64,000 bases of DNA from Trachythela sp. YZ-2020 (lineage: Eukaryota; Cnidaria; Anthozoa; Malacalcyonacea; Clavulariidae), in the NCBI GenBank assembly GCA_016169945.1, contig JADLSH010000220.1:3397001-3461000 (forward strand), in the 5' to 3' direction. Positions 51,871-62,249 of the stretch are shown here, piece after piece (within the stretch, counting starts at the first letter, position 1; each line of letters opens with the position of its first letter). Below the pieces are notes generated by a model. It had not been told where the DNA came from. It did no database searches and saw only the letters and a list, made by a program, of their open reading frames with translations. A program made the position numbers and the translations under genes.

Positions 51871-53697
51871 ATGGAATCGAATCTGAAATCTAATCCTAAG
51901 CGCTATTGGTCAATCCTCAGTCATAAATCTAAAGTGAAAAGTATTCCTGAAGTCATATCCCTCGTTAAAGATAACGGTCAATCAGTTAGAAATCAAGACA
52001 GATCATTTGCAAACAACCCTCAGGATATAGCTGAACTTTTCAACTGTTATTTTTCTTCCGTTTTTACCTCTGACGATGGCAATGGGCTGGAGGAGTGTCG
52101 AGTTCAACAAGAACCTGTTCTTGCAGACTTAACTCTTAGTTGTGAAGAAGTACTATGTGTACTTAAGAACCTAGATGTTAACAAAGCGACAGGTGCAGAT
52201 GACATACCAGCAAGAATTCTGAAAGAGTGCGCAGACGCGATCGCTCCTTCGCTTTGTGATCTTTTTAATAAGTCATTAAGATTGGGTAAAGTACCAGAAG
52301 AGTGGAAATGTGCCAATATTGTTCCAGTTCACAAGAGAGATAACAAGGAGTTTGCTGAAAATTATCGACCTATCTCGTTACTGCCTCTGATCTCTAAGGT
52401 TATGGAACGTTGCGTGTTTAATGCCATCAAGTATCACGTGCTTAATGTAATAAGTAAATGCCAACATGGTTTCCTTCCTGGTCGGTCCTGTGTAACTCAA
52501 CTAATCGAAGCACTTGACTCAATTGGGTCCCATCTTGACAATGGTGGACAGATTGATGTGATCTATATGGATATGTCGAAAGCCTTCGATACAGTTAGTC
52601 ATCGGAAGGTCATCCAGGTGTTACAAGACTATGGATTCGGCGGGTCATTGCTTCATTGGTTTGATTCTTATTTGCACAACCGCAAGCAGCAAGTTACTGT
52701 TCTTGGTGCGACTTCTAAGGTTCTTCCAGTTTCTTCCGGTGTTCCACAAGGATCCATCCTTGGACCTATGTTGTTCTTGTTGTACGTCAACACACTACCA
52801 GAATCCGTTACTCCCAGCAAAGTGACCGCATTCGCTGACGACGTAAAGTTATTTCAATTAATCAAGAATACCACTGATGTTGCAGCAGTTCAGGAGGACT
52901 TAGATAATCTTGACTCTTGGGCTTCTGCAGCTGGTTTGAAATTTAATGAGAAAAAGTGCAAGGCCCAAACCATCACTAGGAAACATAACCCAGTACAATC
53001 ATCCTATTCCTTAAAATATATACCTTTGAAATCAACCAGCTCTGAGAGGGACCTCGGGGTGAGGATAACGAATGACCTTACATGGACTGAACAGGTTAAC
53101 GAACAGTCAGCTAAAGCCAATAAATTGCTCGGATACGTCAGACGTAATACTCGTTACGTGTACAGTGTGACTGTTAGGCGTACAATATATCTGGCTTTAG
53201 TACGTGCCCATCTGGGTTATGCGACGCAAGTATGGGCGCCTCAGAAAGTTGGTCTTGTTGCCAAGCTAGAAAGAATCCAGAGACGTGCCACCAAGTATAT
53301 TCTGAACCTTCCCTTCACTACATCAGTTTCGTACAAGGAAAGGTTAATCAAAACCAATCTTTTGCCAATTAGCTACTGGCATGAATATCTAGACATGTTC
53401 TTTTTATTCAAAGTTGTGAATGGCTATACAAATTTAAATCCTGAAGTAATTCCAACCCTTCGGCAGTCAACTAGAACCAGATCTAACTTAAACAATCTTC
53501 AATACTCAGTTCGCCATTGCAAAACTACTACTTTTCAAAACTCATTCTTTAATAGATCTGTGAGAATATGGAACACTCTCGTTAACGAATATGATAACTT
53601 TAATACCAACAATCCTAATGCGTTTAAGTCTATTTTACTTGACTATTACTTTGCTGCCTTACAATCCGCATACGAACCTGATGACCCTAGAACATGA
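51871..53697 (+). CDS. LINE 2, reverse transcriptase (608 codons, intact)
   Basis: A continuous frame containing the RT motifs: NKATGADDIPARILKECAD (about 104-122), ENYRPISLLPLISKVMERC (163-181), motif A IYMDMSKAFDTVSH (231-244), SSGVPQGSILGPMLFLLYVN (288-307), catalytic FADD (321-324), LKFNEKKCKAQ (355-365), and the thumb/connection ending RIWNTLVNEYDNF. It has all catalytic Asp residues and no stop. It belongs to the CR1/L2-like clade by resemblance. The element as a whole is dead because its endonuclease is deleted, but this is the best preserved transposon gene in the window and suggests a fairly recent insertion. Confidence 0.85.
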   Translation: MESNLKSNPKRYWSILSHKSKVKSIPEVISLVKDNGQSVRNQDRSFANNPQDIAELFNCYFSSVFTSDDGNGLEECRVQQEPVLADLTLSCEEVLCVLKNLDVNKATGADDIPARILKECADAIAPSLCDLFNKSLRLGKVPEEWKCANIVPVHKRDNKEFAENYRPISLLPLISKVMERCVFNAIKYHVLNVISKCQHGFLPGRSCVTQLIEALDSIGSHLDNGGQIDVIYMDMSKAFDTVSHRKVIQVLQDYGFGGSLLHWFDSYLHNRKQQVTVLGATSKVLPVSSGVPQGSILGPMLFLLYVNTLPESVTPSKVTAFADDVKLFQLIKNTTDVAAVQEDLDNLDSWASAAGLKFNEKKCKAQTITRKHNPVQSSYSLKYIPLKSTSSERDLGVRITNDLTWTEQVNEQSAKANKLLGYVRRNTRYVYSVTVRRTIYLALVRAHLGYATQVWAPQKVGLVAKLERIQRRATKYILNLPFTTSVSYKERLIKTNLLPISYWHEYLDMFFLFKVVNGYTNLNPEVIPTLRQSTRTRSNLNNLQYSVRHCKTTTFQNSFFNRSVRIWNTLVNEYDNFNTNNPNAFKSILLDYYFAALQSAYEPDDPRT

Positions 53698-53920
53698 AAA
53701 ACAATTTGTGTAAAATGTAACTCTGTCCGTAGCCTCTTGAAGATTTCGTGTTGTTTTTAATCTGTAATTAATGTTTGTTTATTTGTGTTTTATTGTACGT
53801 TGGGCCCACAGTAATTGGCGCTGCTGTTGCGGATACCCTGCCATCGTGTTTCTTTATAGTTTTCTGTGTATTTTATCAGTATAATTTTGATAATTTCTTT
53901 ATTGTATAATATGGCAAAGC

Positions 53921-53951
53921 TAATAAAATAAAAAATAAAATAAAAATAAAA
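53921..53951 (+). repeat. LINE 2 3' A-rich tail
   Basis: Irregular (TAAAA)n-type tail directly before the ATTAAC duplication. Confidence 0.75.
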
Positions 53952-54790
53952 ATTAACTTTCTTTCAGATCGAAGACAACGCGTTAAATTTGGCGAAACAA
54001 CCTCGAACTGGCTGCCAGTGAGCGCCGGTGTTCCGCAAGGGACAAAATTAGGTCCAATTTTGTTCCTGATATTGGTTAATAACCTGCGAACCACTTCACC
54101 TGATACTAGAATGTGGAAATATGTGGACGACGTTTCAACCTACGAGAAGCTAAGCAGAAATGGTATCTCTACCACTCAATCAACTCTTAACTCAGTCCAG
54201 GTATGGGCTACCGATAATTGGATGAAGCTTAATGTTAAGAAATGTAAAGAGCTTCGTGTCAGTTTCCTCGGAGAAATTCCCCAGTTACTGCCTCTGAAAA
54301 TCGATGGACACCCGCTAGAGACAGTACGGTCACATAAATTACTAGGACTAACCATCCAAAATAACCTCAAATGGGATGAACATATTCTTGAAACAGTCTC
54401 GAAGGCGTCCAAGCGATTGCACATCCTTCGAGTATTGCGCCGAAGCAGTGTTCCTCCTGCTGACCTTCTTCCTGTGTACGTTGCGTTAATACGCTCAATT
54501 CTAGAATATTCTTGCGTGGTATGGCATAACTCTATCCCACACTATTTGTCTGACAATCTAGAAAAAATTCAAAAGCGAGCTATGCGCATTATCTACCCTG
54601 AACAAACCTATAAAGAAGCATAGCTGTCGGCCGATTGCTCCAGGTTGGACGCTAGGCGCGAAGAATTGAACTATGTTTGAACATAGACTATCCAGAAGAC
54701 AGGGACTGGAAACGCTGGGCAAAGCGCTAATGTTGCTGACGCGACATCCGTGATGCGCTTTTATCACGTAGCAGTTATCAGTTGCCACGG
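53952..54790 (+). pseudogene. LINE 1, reverse transcriptase, second half
   Basis: Resumes the RT of LINE 1 after the LINE 2 insertion: NFLSDRRQRVKFGETTSNWL, SAGVPQGTKLGPILFLILVN, catalytic KYVDDVS (YVDD at 54120-54131), LNVKKCKELRVSFL, LGLTIQNNLKWDEHILETVS, LRVLRRSSVPPADLLPVYVA and NLEKIQKRAMRIIYP. A stop at 54621 and frame changes follow; further fragments (RLDARREEL, DYPEDRDWKRW) reach about 54700. Confidence 0.8.
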
Positions 54791-55028
54791 CAACCAGCCT
54801 TAATCAGAACAAAAAAAAATGTGAATCCTTTGGTAATTTGGCTTATTTAAATCCAAGTAAATCTCATTAATATTGATTTTCTTTATGTGCCCTTAAGCAC
54901 AGAGTTATTGCCAAGGTAGGTGCGTTTTTATTTTTCCATTTTGACTTTAAATATTAATCATAATTCCAATTTTGTCGTAGCATGTACATCAAAATGGCGC
55001 ACGTAAAAAGCATCCGTACATACGTTTC
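54791..55028. other. No gene seen
   Basis: Non-coding junction between LINE 1 and the 200-bp satellite. Confidence 0.45.
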
Positions 55029-55352
55029 CTTTCAAACCCTGGAACTTGACGAGAAGGCTATCACTTGTCCTTTACAACATATATTTATCATCTCATATGC
55101 AATGTTAATGCAAATAGGGTAGTTACAACTTTGTGCGATATGCCAATCTTGTACAAACGAGGTTTTTTGACTCTTTTGTTTGAACGACTACGAGCGGATC
55201 GCAATTTAGGTTGTCCTCATTTCAAACCCTGTAACTTAATAAAAATGTCGATGCAACTATCGACTTTTCAAACTTTTGATGGTTTAACAAAGCTAAAAAA
55301 CACCATTGAATGCGTGCGTTCCGTTTTTGACTACAAAAATGTCGCCATTGTT
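55029..55352. repeat. ~200-bp satellite, units 1-2
   Basis: Units begin near tttcaaaccctgg/taactt at about 55032 and 55222 and contain atgcaactatcg and gccattgttgtt. The array continues at 56500 after LINE 3. Confidence 0.65.
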
Positions 55353-56460
55353 GTTATTATTATTATTATTATTTAATCTTATTTGAGAACGGTAACCCTT
55401 CAGATCCAATATCATCTGATTTCCAAGGGGCCGTTACCGAAATACAATAAAAAAAACTATATGCAAAGGCATTATAACTATTCTAAGAGAATAGACAAAT
55501 TATTTACAAACAAATAAAAAAATAGGTTCTAGTCACTGTTCACACGTTTCGTCCAATCATTATAATCGGCTCGAGAGAATTGTTTTATTTGCCGAATAGA
55601 AACGCCGTTCGCTTTAGCGGCTTTCGGGAGGCTATTCCACAGACTTACCGCTGAATAACTTATGCTTTTTGTAATGAAATTTGTTTTAGGCTTTGGAAGA
55701 GCAAAATCAACATAATTATTACGTAGGTTGTAATTGTCGTTTCTATTAATATTAAACATGCTAGATATGCTGTCTGGGAATTGCTTGTTTTTAACTTTAT
55801 GCATAAATGTTATTTTATGAGATCTCCTTCTTTCAGCTAATTGTTGCCAGCCAAGTTCGGTTAGTATATCGCTTATTCTTGTATCGAACGGTCTCCCTGT
55901 AATTACTCTTGCTGCTCTATTTTGCATTTTCTGTAATTTTTCTTGCAGGTAAACACTACAGCTGTCCCAAACTAAACTGCAATAGTCAAAATAAGGCAAT
56001 ACTATAGCTTTATAAACGTTTTCTAAAATTGGTGTCGGAATATATTTCTTCATTCGTCGTAACATTCCAATACCTTTTGAAGCTTTATTAACTATGTTTT
56101 CGATCTGGTTTTTCCACGATAATTGTTCGTCAACAATTACACCTAGGGTTTTTGTACACTTTACCCTATTAATATTGGTTTCCCCAATTTTTAATTCTTG
56201 GTCGTTTTCAATTTTGGCTAGTCTTTGTCTAGACCCTATTATCATGTATTCTGTTTTTTCTTTGTTAAGAGTTAACCTGTTGGCCAGCAACCACTGATGA
56301 ACTCTTTCTAAGTCTGCATTTAATTTAGTTATGACTTCATCACTTGATCTACCACTTGTCGTTAAATTTGTGTCGTCAGCGAACATAGCAGTATTCGAAT
56401 GCGAGAGACACCTCGGGAGATCGTTTATATAAACTAAAAATAACAACGGTCCCAGATTTG
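55353..56460 (-). mobile_element. LINE 3, 5'-truncated CR1/L2-like element
   Basis: Reads on the minus strand from about 56460, where RT homology starts abruptly at LGPLLFLVYINDLP, to a 3' tail of AAT repeats at 55374-55353. It interrupts the 200-bp satellite between units 2 and 3. Confidence 0.75.
55529..56458 (-). CDS. LINE 3 reverse transcriptase, C-terminal 310 codons
   Basis: An open frame starting within the block before the catalytic motif: LGPLLFLVYINDLPRCL, FADDTNL (motif C), LTLNKEKTEYMIIGSRQR, KTLGVIVDEQLSWKNQIENI, KYIPTPILENVYKAIVLPYF, LQKMQNRAARVITGRPFDTR and a C-terminus ending SRADYNDWTKRVNSD. No stops, but fingers and motif A are missing by 5' truncation, so it cannot be active. 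Confidence 0.8.
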   Translation of the reverse strand, partial: NLGPLLFLVYINDLPRCLSHSNTAMFADDTNLTTSGRSSDEVITKLNADLERVHQWLLANRLTLNKEKTEYMIIGSRQRLAKIENDQELKIGETNINRVKCTKTLGVIVDEQLSWKNQIENIVNKASKGIGMLRRMKKYIPTPILENVYKAIVLPYFDYCSLVWDSCSVYLQEKLQKMQNRAARVITGRPFDTRISDILTELGWQQLAERRRSHKITFMHKVKNKQFPDSISSMFNINRNDNYNLRNNYVDFALPKPKTNFITKSISYSAVSLWNSLPKAAKANGVSIRQIKQFSRADYNDWTKRVNSD

Positions 56461-56499
56461 CTTGAATTTTACGGACCACTAAATCACACGTCTGCTTCG

Positions 56500-57165
56500 T
56501 ATGCTAAAACTGAAGTAATGCACCTACTAATGTTGTTAATGTATGCACCTACTTCAAACCCTGTAACTTCACTTCAAATAAATTTCAATACTTCTCATTT
56601 ACATATTTTAAACAAAAATAGAAATGACGATGCAACTATCGCTTTTTCAAAGTTCTCTTGGATTTAATAAAGCAAAAAATCACCTTTGAATGCATGCGTA
56701 TTATTTTGAACTACAAAATAGCCGCCTTCGTTGTTGTTTCTGTACACACTTACTTCAAACCCTGTAACTTAATTTTACATATATTTCAGGGTTTCTCATC
56801 TATATACATTGAACAAAAATAGAAATGTGAATGCAGCTATCGCTATTTCAAACTTGTCCTGGGTCTAACAAAACAAAAAATCACTTTCGAGTGCATGCGT
56901 ATTATTTTGAAATACAAAAAGCTCGCCATTGTTGTTCTTTCTGTACACACCTACTTCAAACCCTGTAACTTCACTTTAAGTATATTTCAGGGTTTCTTAT
57001 CTATATAAAAATTATAATGAACAAAAATATAAATGTCAATGCAGCTATCGCTTTTTTAAACTTCTATTGGCTTTAACAAAGAAAAAAAAATCAGCTTTGA
57101 GTGCATGCGAATTATTTCGAACTACAAAAACACTCGCCATTGACATTGTTGTTCTACAGGCCGTA
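56500..57165. repeat. ~200-bp satellite, units 3-5
   Basis: The cttcaaaccctgtaactt box recurs at about 56551, 56754 and 56952 (spacing about 203 and 198). Each unit carries acaaaaatagaaatg, gcagctatcgc and a gagtgcatgcg stretch. Confidence 0.8.
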
Positions 57166-57434
57166 TCACGGACAGCACGCGCAAAACAATGGCGTTTCCA
57201 GTCCCTGTCTTCTGGATTGTCTATGGTTTGAAGACACTTACGAAGATAACCAGAGGCGGCCCGCTTGTACAACATGTCACCCAGACTGGATCGAGCGAAC
57301 ATAATTATTTTATTAGATCATCAAACAATTTGTCGAATTACAAGTGTCGAGCTGATCGTTTTAAAAACAGTTTTTTTCCAAATACAATTGCTATATCAAA
57401 CAGAAAGCGGCGACTAATGAAACCTGACTTCTAA
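57166..57434. pseudogene. LINE tail fragments in opposite orientation
   Basis: On the minus strand 57245-57180 encodes CLQTIDNPEDRDWKRH, as in LINE 1 near 54690; on the plus strand 57246-57434 encodes HNYFIRSSNNLSNYKCRADR followed by FKNSFFPNTIAISN, the extreme C-terminus of CR1-like LINEs. The two lie head to tail in opposite strands, so an inversion has broken the tail of a LINE, possibly LINE 1. Confidence 0.55.
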
Positions 57435-57539
57435 ATTTTAACTTTGTAAATAGATATTTTAATATAATCTTATAGTATTATAGTATTTTAATGTAACACA
57501 TTGTAATTCATTTTATATGCAAAAAATGTGTAATTAAAC

Positions 57540-57768
57540 ATTACCATTATGCATTATCCACGATCAGTTGTTTCAAATGTAAATATCTCCAGACGTAGAA
57601 GGTTTAGGTGGATGCATATTTCGAGTGAAATATTACATACAATATTTTAGACCTGAGCGGTAACGGTTGCGACAAATGCAACTCTAATTCCTCCGACAGG
57701 AATTGAATCTGCGGCCCTGCGATTCCGGTGCAGCACTCTGACCACTGAGCTACAGAGTCCAGTTGTCT
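57540..57768 (-). mobile_element. tRNA-derived SINE candidate
   Basis: On the minus strand TAGCTCAGTGG (57752-57742) fits a Pol III A box and GATTCAATTCC (57709-57699) fits a B box with two changes. Between them is a tRNA-like anticodon arm (CTGC...GCAG). It continues into gttgcatttgtcgcaac and an unrelated body ending near 57540. A tRNA pseudogene is the alternative. Confidence 0.5.
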
Positions 57769-59414
57769 AAGTCTAAGTGAGATGCAGAAAAAAAACCATC
57801 TTGTAATTTACCTTATCTCCAGACGTGTTCACTCTATGGCAACAGGACACGCGTCATTCGATAGCTTATGACTTCCTCTTTAAAATGATATTTTTGTTTT
57901 GTCCCGGTTCATATTACATATCCAAATTAATTTGCAACATGTTCATAAATTATCTAAACATTTAGAATTTCCCCGCAAGTGTTACACAAAAGTTGTAGGT
58001 CATGAAAAAAGGAATATTGTTGGTAAGTTTCATTGCCAAGTATAACTATTTTTTTTATTACTTGAATGTCGCATACAAAATGCCGAAATCGTTGAAAAAG
58101 AATTCCCGCACGCAAAATAAATTACGAAATACCATATAAGATCAGTGTTGCTTGCTATAAACCAATGAAAATCCGCCATTTAGGCAATGACATCACGAGG
58201 GATCGAATTCCGGCACTTTCAAGGCGCTAGGGTGCAAGATCACTGAGATTTAGCTTTCCGAAGTTGTCCAAGCGTGTGCCGACAATACTCGCTTCGCAAT
58301 TCTTTGCAACAAATATAGCATTTTCACTAGAATCGCCGTAAAAGGGCTACATTATATCGTATGGTGATAAAAATGGAATCAAACTAAAGGGATTGGAAAT
58401 CCCCGTCGAATGGTGGTATTTACGAGTTTGTAGTTTGTAAACCAAAGGTAGGAAAGCGGAATGAATATTTAATTAGTTTGTATTATTGTTAATTTGTAAA
58501 CAATAAAAACTTCAGAGGTGTTCGAAAGGGGCTAAATCGGCCGCATAGCGTTGTAAACAAACACAATCGAACGGTGGTATTGTCACTGATCTACATAGAA
58601 TGCACTGAACCGAAGATATGAACCTGCAAAGTACACTGCACTTATAATCATTGGCGTCCAACAATAAAGAGTATCAAAACAAGTAAATTGCAAGAATTAA
58701 TTTTAGTCGTGAAAAGAATTTCGAATTTCGCTGTGCATTAACCAATCAGATCGCAGAAAGGCCCAGCCGATTCCAGGGCTATTTCCCGCCTTCCCAATGT
58801 CAAAAAGGGAAATACCCTGGGAACGAGATTGACATAACAGCAAAACACAACATGCGCAACACTTAACTCACCTCAATAGCATGCATGATCGCTTCAACAA
58901 CACACTTCCTCACAATCTCCAACCATTTACTATATCACTGACATTGCTCTTAACAACTTAGATTCTTCACTCAACTAATTCTTATAAACATAATGTTCTT
59001 CTATTCCTTGAAGCATTATATATTAAGCATACTAAACCTGAACTTAATGTTGGCCGATCTAAAAACTAGCGAAGAATTATCGCTATTTCCGTAGATTAAA
59101 CTAATCCTAATTACTTGTGACAAACAGCTTATTAATTTATGGCATATATAAAAACTTTGTCTTGATTTTTATCTATTTCTTGGGGTTTTCCCAATGAAAT
59201 TCTTCGGAATTTGTTTTATCTTACCTTAAAAATGGTTATAATATATCCTTCTTGAATACAGCGGCCTTTTTTCATATAAGCTGTGAATCATGTTCAGAAA
59301 AAGCGATTTTTTTAATTCAGCAGCTCAGTGAATTAAATATTTAATATAATATTAAGTATAAAATATTTGCCGTGTTCCTAATTGACCACACTCTTCACCT
59401 AATCAAAAGCGTTG
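57769..59414. other. No gene seen
   Basis: AT-rich intergenic sequence; no exon, RNA or element end recognised. Confidence 0.5.
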
Positions 59415-59461
59415 TTATATGGCATAATTATGTATTATAGTAACCCTTGTTTAATTAACAG

Positions 59462-59938
59462 AACATGAAATTCCTATGGTTTGAAGAACAATGTATTGTT
59501 TACAAATATACTGACCTTAACCTGGCTAGGAGCATTGGACAAAGGCTTGCAAGTCCAGCATTACCTATTTATGACCCTCTAAACTGCCAAAGTAATTTAC
59601 ACTCCGTGCAATGTAAGTTACACTATATACTACTAAATGGCGCTTGGCTTTTAACCAACCAATTATACGCATTGCTATATATACTTGAGCAAAGAAAATT
59701 GCATCAGATAATTATTTATACTCGTTTTAGAAACGTTATGGGATTAAGAAGTCCTGAAATTGTCCACTATAAGGAAAATAGGAAATGTCAGCACAGAAAC
59801 AGAGAAATGTTGAAAAAATTGGTAAAGATAAAAATTTGGAAAAACATAAAAGTCCCAAACAGAATATTACTATATCGAAAAACCGATATAAAATATATTC
59901 AATTTAGATATCATATTAACTACAACACAACAATATAA
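59462..59938 (+). CDS. Unrecognised ORF, partly conserved with 29062-29230
   Basis: Follows an acceptor-like aattaacag. The frame encodes MKFLWFEEQCIVYKYTDLNL, then ARSIGQRLASPALPIYDPL, and later a Lys-rich tail. The first ~25 residues are conserved in the paralogous locus with several synonymous changes, which suggests former coding constraint. Product unknown; the distal half may be chance. Confidence 0.3.
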   Translation, partial: NMKFLWFEEQCIVYKYTDLNLARSIGQRLASPALPIYDPLNCQSNLHSVQCKLHYILLNGAWLLTNQLYALLYILEQRKLHQIIIYTRFRNVMGLRSPEIVHYKENRKCQHRNREMLKKLVKIKIWKNIKVPNRILLYRKTDIKYIQFRYHINYNTTI

Positions 59939-60035
59939 TATAAAGCAGGTTTATCTACCAGAAGTATTTTTCGGCAAGAATTAAAAGAAGCAAAAATGTA
60001 AATTTAGTTCGTTTCATGCCCAGGATTATATATAC

Positions 60036-60370
60036 CTTTACATTTCCAGATTCTCGATAATATGTCCAGTCATTACCATCAGTGCTGTATGTAACCAAAT
60101 AAGACTTTGCCCATTCTGTGTAGTAGTAGCAGGTTCCTTGGGTTGCTATTCCTGTCACAATGGTCAGTTGTCGGAGATCAACCTGAAGCCACGAGTTGGT
60201 TCTTCCTTGTTTAGTAGGCGTCCAAGAGCAAAGAGAGCAGATGTAACGTGGTTTGTTCAATCTTGCAAAGCTAGGTGCGTAACTGCTACCAAAAATAGAT
60301 GACGCTGTGATTGCTTCATCAGGTATTTCACCATTCTCCATTCCTAATGGCTTGGGATCTGCACATGAAG
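60036..60370 (-). CDS. F5/8 type C (discoidin) domain exon, copy 2
   Basis: A 335-bp exon with acceptor attttattag and donor gtatat, the same length and phases as copy 1. It encodes ADPKPLGMENGEIPDEAITA, APSFARLNKPR, QGRTNSWLQVDLRQLTIVTG and SYLVTYSTDGNDWTYY. The C-terminal third of the domain is not found nearby. An open frame extends beyond the acceptor to 60491, but the conserved part starts at the splice site. It is either an exon of a larger multi-discoidin gene or a duplicated exon relic. Confidence 0.7.
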
Positions 60371-60520
60371 CTAATAAAATAGATAAATTACATTTCAGGA
60401 TATTCGGTCTGATTCCGCGTCGAGTATAAAATGTTAAACTCTTATTCTTGTAATTTGCTTCTAAGTGCACTTGAAAGGATATTGCGATCATGCATGTACT
60501 AAGTCATTATAAAAATATTT
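60371..60520. other. Flank of discoidin exon
   Basis: Similar to 29993-30020 near the exon; ends at the Gypsy remnant. Confidence 0.35.
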
Positions 60521-60524
60521 CATT

Positions 60525-61480
60525 GTGTCATCATATTCGGGCCGCGTTACTCGTAGTCGCAGTCGTTTTGCTGCCGAGTTTGAGTTAAATTGTTCTTTGG
60601 GAAATTCGGTTAATCAGTTAGACATGAATTCGCCCGAGGTCGCAGAAAAGTTGTCCGAACTGCTAAAGGCCATTGACAAATCTGTGAGGTCAATTGAAGA
60701 AAACAAAGTAACATTAGCTGAAACAAACGAATTAGGAATTCGACACCACACCGACCTTGTGAAATTACAACAACAACAACAGGCCCAACTGGCAACCTTG
60801 ATTTCACAAAACCCCCTATAAGTAGGACCAGCGTTGCACCCTACATCTTTTTGTGGGAGACCCACAGATGATTTATTGTCATTTCTAAGCCCTTTGCGAG
60901 ATTTTCGCGTTTTGTGGGTGGGACAATGACCAAAGGCTACGAGCCATCCCACCCTATTTCCAAGGCAATGCCAGTTCATGGTATTCCAGTTTACTCCAAA
61001 CGTTTAAGTCATACCAGGATCTAGTAAAAGCTCTTAAAGGCCATTTTAGCAATCCAGCATCCATTTGGCTTTGGCGACAGCAATTATCCGCTCGAAAACA
61101 AGCCGAGACAGAGCCATTAGCTGATTACGCTTGGAACATAGGGCGCTTGTGTTATTGTGTGAACGCTTAGATCTAAGTGATGGGGAAGGGATGCATCATT
61201 TCATTCAAAGCCTTCATCCCAATTTTAAAAGCCATGTAATTTTAGGACAGCCAAAAAGCTTAGCAGAGGCTGAAAACCTCCCCAAATATTGCCCAGCAAA
61301 AGCTTGAAGTTCAACTTCAATCAGTAGCAAAAAGTGTGGAAGCCCTAGCCATTGCACAGCAAAATAAGACACCAAATGTGGCCACATATGACATACATTC
61401 AAGGTTACCTACTCCTGGTCAACAGCACAATAGCAATTACCGGCAACAAAGTAGGCAGCACTCTTCAGACATACTGTAGG
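60525..61480 (+). pseudogene. Gypsy gag region
   Basis: Frames in order: RVTRSRSRFAAEFELN, NSPEVAEKLSELLKAIDKSV, a Gln-rich stretch (QQQQQ at about 60768-60785), SFCGRPTDDLLSFLS, NASSWYSS-like residues, ADYAWNIG, RLDLSDGEGMHHFIQSLHPN and KSHVILGQPKSLAEAENL. These resemble the capsid part of Gypsy gag proteins in invertebrates. At least three frame changes or stops (near 60815, 60925, 61165). Confidence 0.6.
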
Positions 61481-61614
61481 CCCCCAGTATGATTCAAGTG
61501 AAATAATAAGCAAATGAGTTCGGGAAGAAGTGCGGCGACAAACACAATTTGTAGCACCAACAAATAGGCCATCAAATACAGGTAGACCCTCGTCACGCTA
61601 CCGTTGTACTACAG

Positions 61615-61850
61615 ATGGGATACCCACCCATATGCAACAAATGTAACAGGGTGGGCCACATTGCTCGTAATTGTAGAAGTGTAGAGCAACAATTCTCTGC
61701 TATTCCACACACGTTTCCCCTAGGCAACCACACAATGGAAATTGACGTCCAAATGCGCAACCATTCCAACAAAGAGCCAACAACCCATTTCGCCAGCAGT
61801 CGGGAAAATAGTTGCGGCTTCTTTATACCCGGACGATAGAGAGGCGAAAT
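61615..61850 (+). pseudogene. Gypsy nucleocapsid zinc knuckle
   Basis: CNKCNRVGHIARNC is a perfect CX2CX4HX4C knuckle (about 61636-61677), preceded by PPI and followed by a frame that shifts near 61830. Confidence 0.75.
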
Positions 61851-62249
61851 ATTTAGAGCAAATTAATGAAATTAAATGTCTCGTAAAGGATCAACGTGAT
61901 AATGTTAATAACTCTTTTAATGAAATTACTGATATTCCTGTTGCAACTCTGGTTAATTTGGAAGTAGAAGAACTTAAACATAAATATATCTTAAGCCCAC
62001 CAGTATATAAGGAAAATATAGAAACCATACACCCTGATCTTGTGGATATCGATTTCAGTTTATGCATGTGCAGACAAAACTCATAGTGTTATAAGTAAGA
62101 AAAAGATTCCAGCTAGCCCATCGATAATAAATAGTAATACATTGACAATAAATTATACAGATAATTCTAAAGTGACCGAGTCACAGTGTATAAATGTGCC
62201 ACTGACAGCATGTTGACATTGATGTTAGACAACCATTGTTTTCTGAGCA

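Larger units (their letters stand above)
49408..53951 (+). mobile_element. LINE 2 (CR1/L2-like) inserted in LINE 1
   Basis: Flanked by ATTAAC at 49402-49407 and 53952-53957, a 6-bp target duplication, and ending in an A-rich tail (taataaaataaaaaataaaa, 53921-53951). Its 5' leader is split by Helitron 2 (49609-50446). Without that Helitron it is about 3.7 kb. Confidence 0.75.

Noticed and set aside
57700..57765. A genuine tRNA gene
   Set aside because: The anticodon stem has a mismatch, U33 is absent, the T-arm stem does not pair and the 3' side continues into a non-tRNA body; SINE or pseudogene is more likely.
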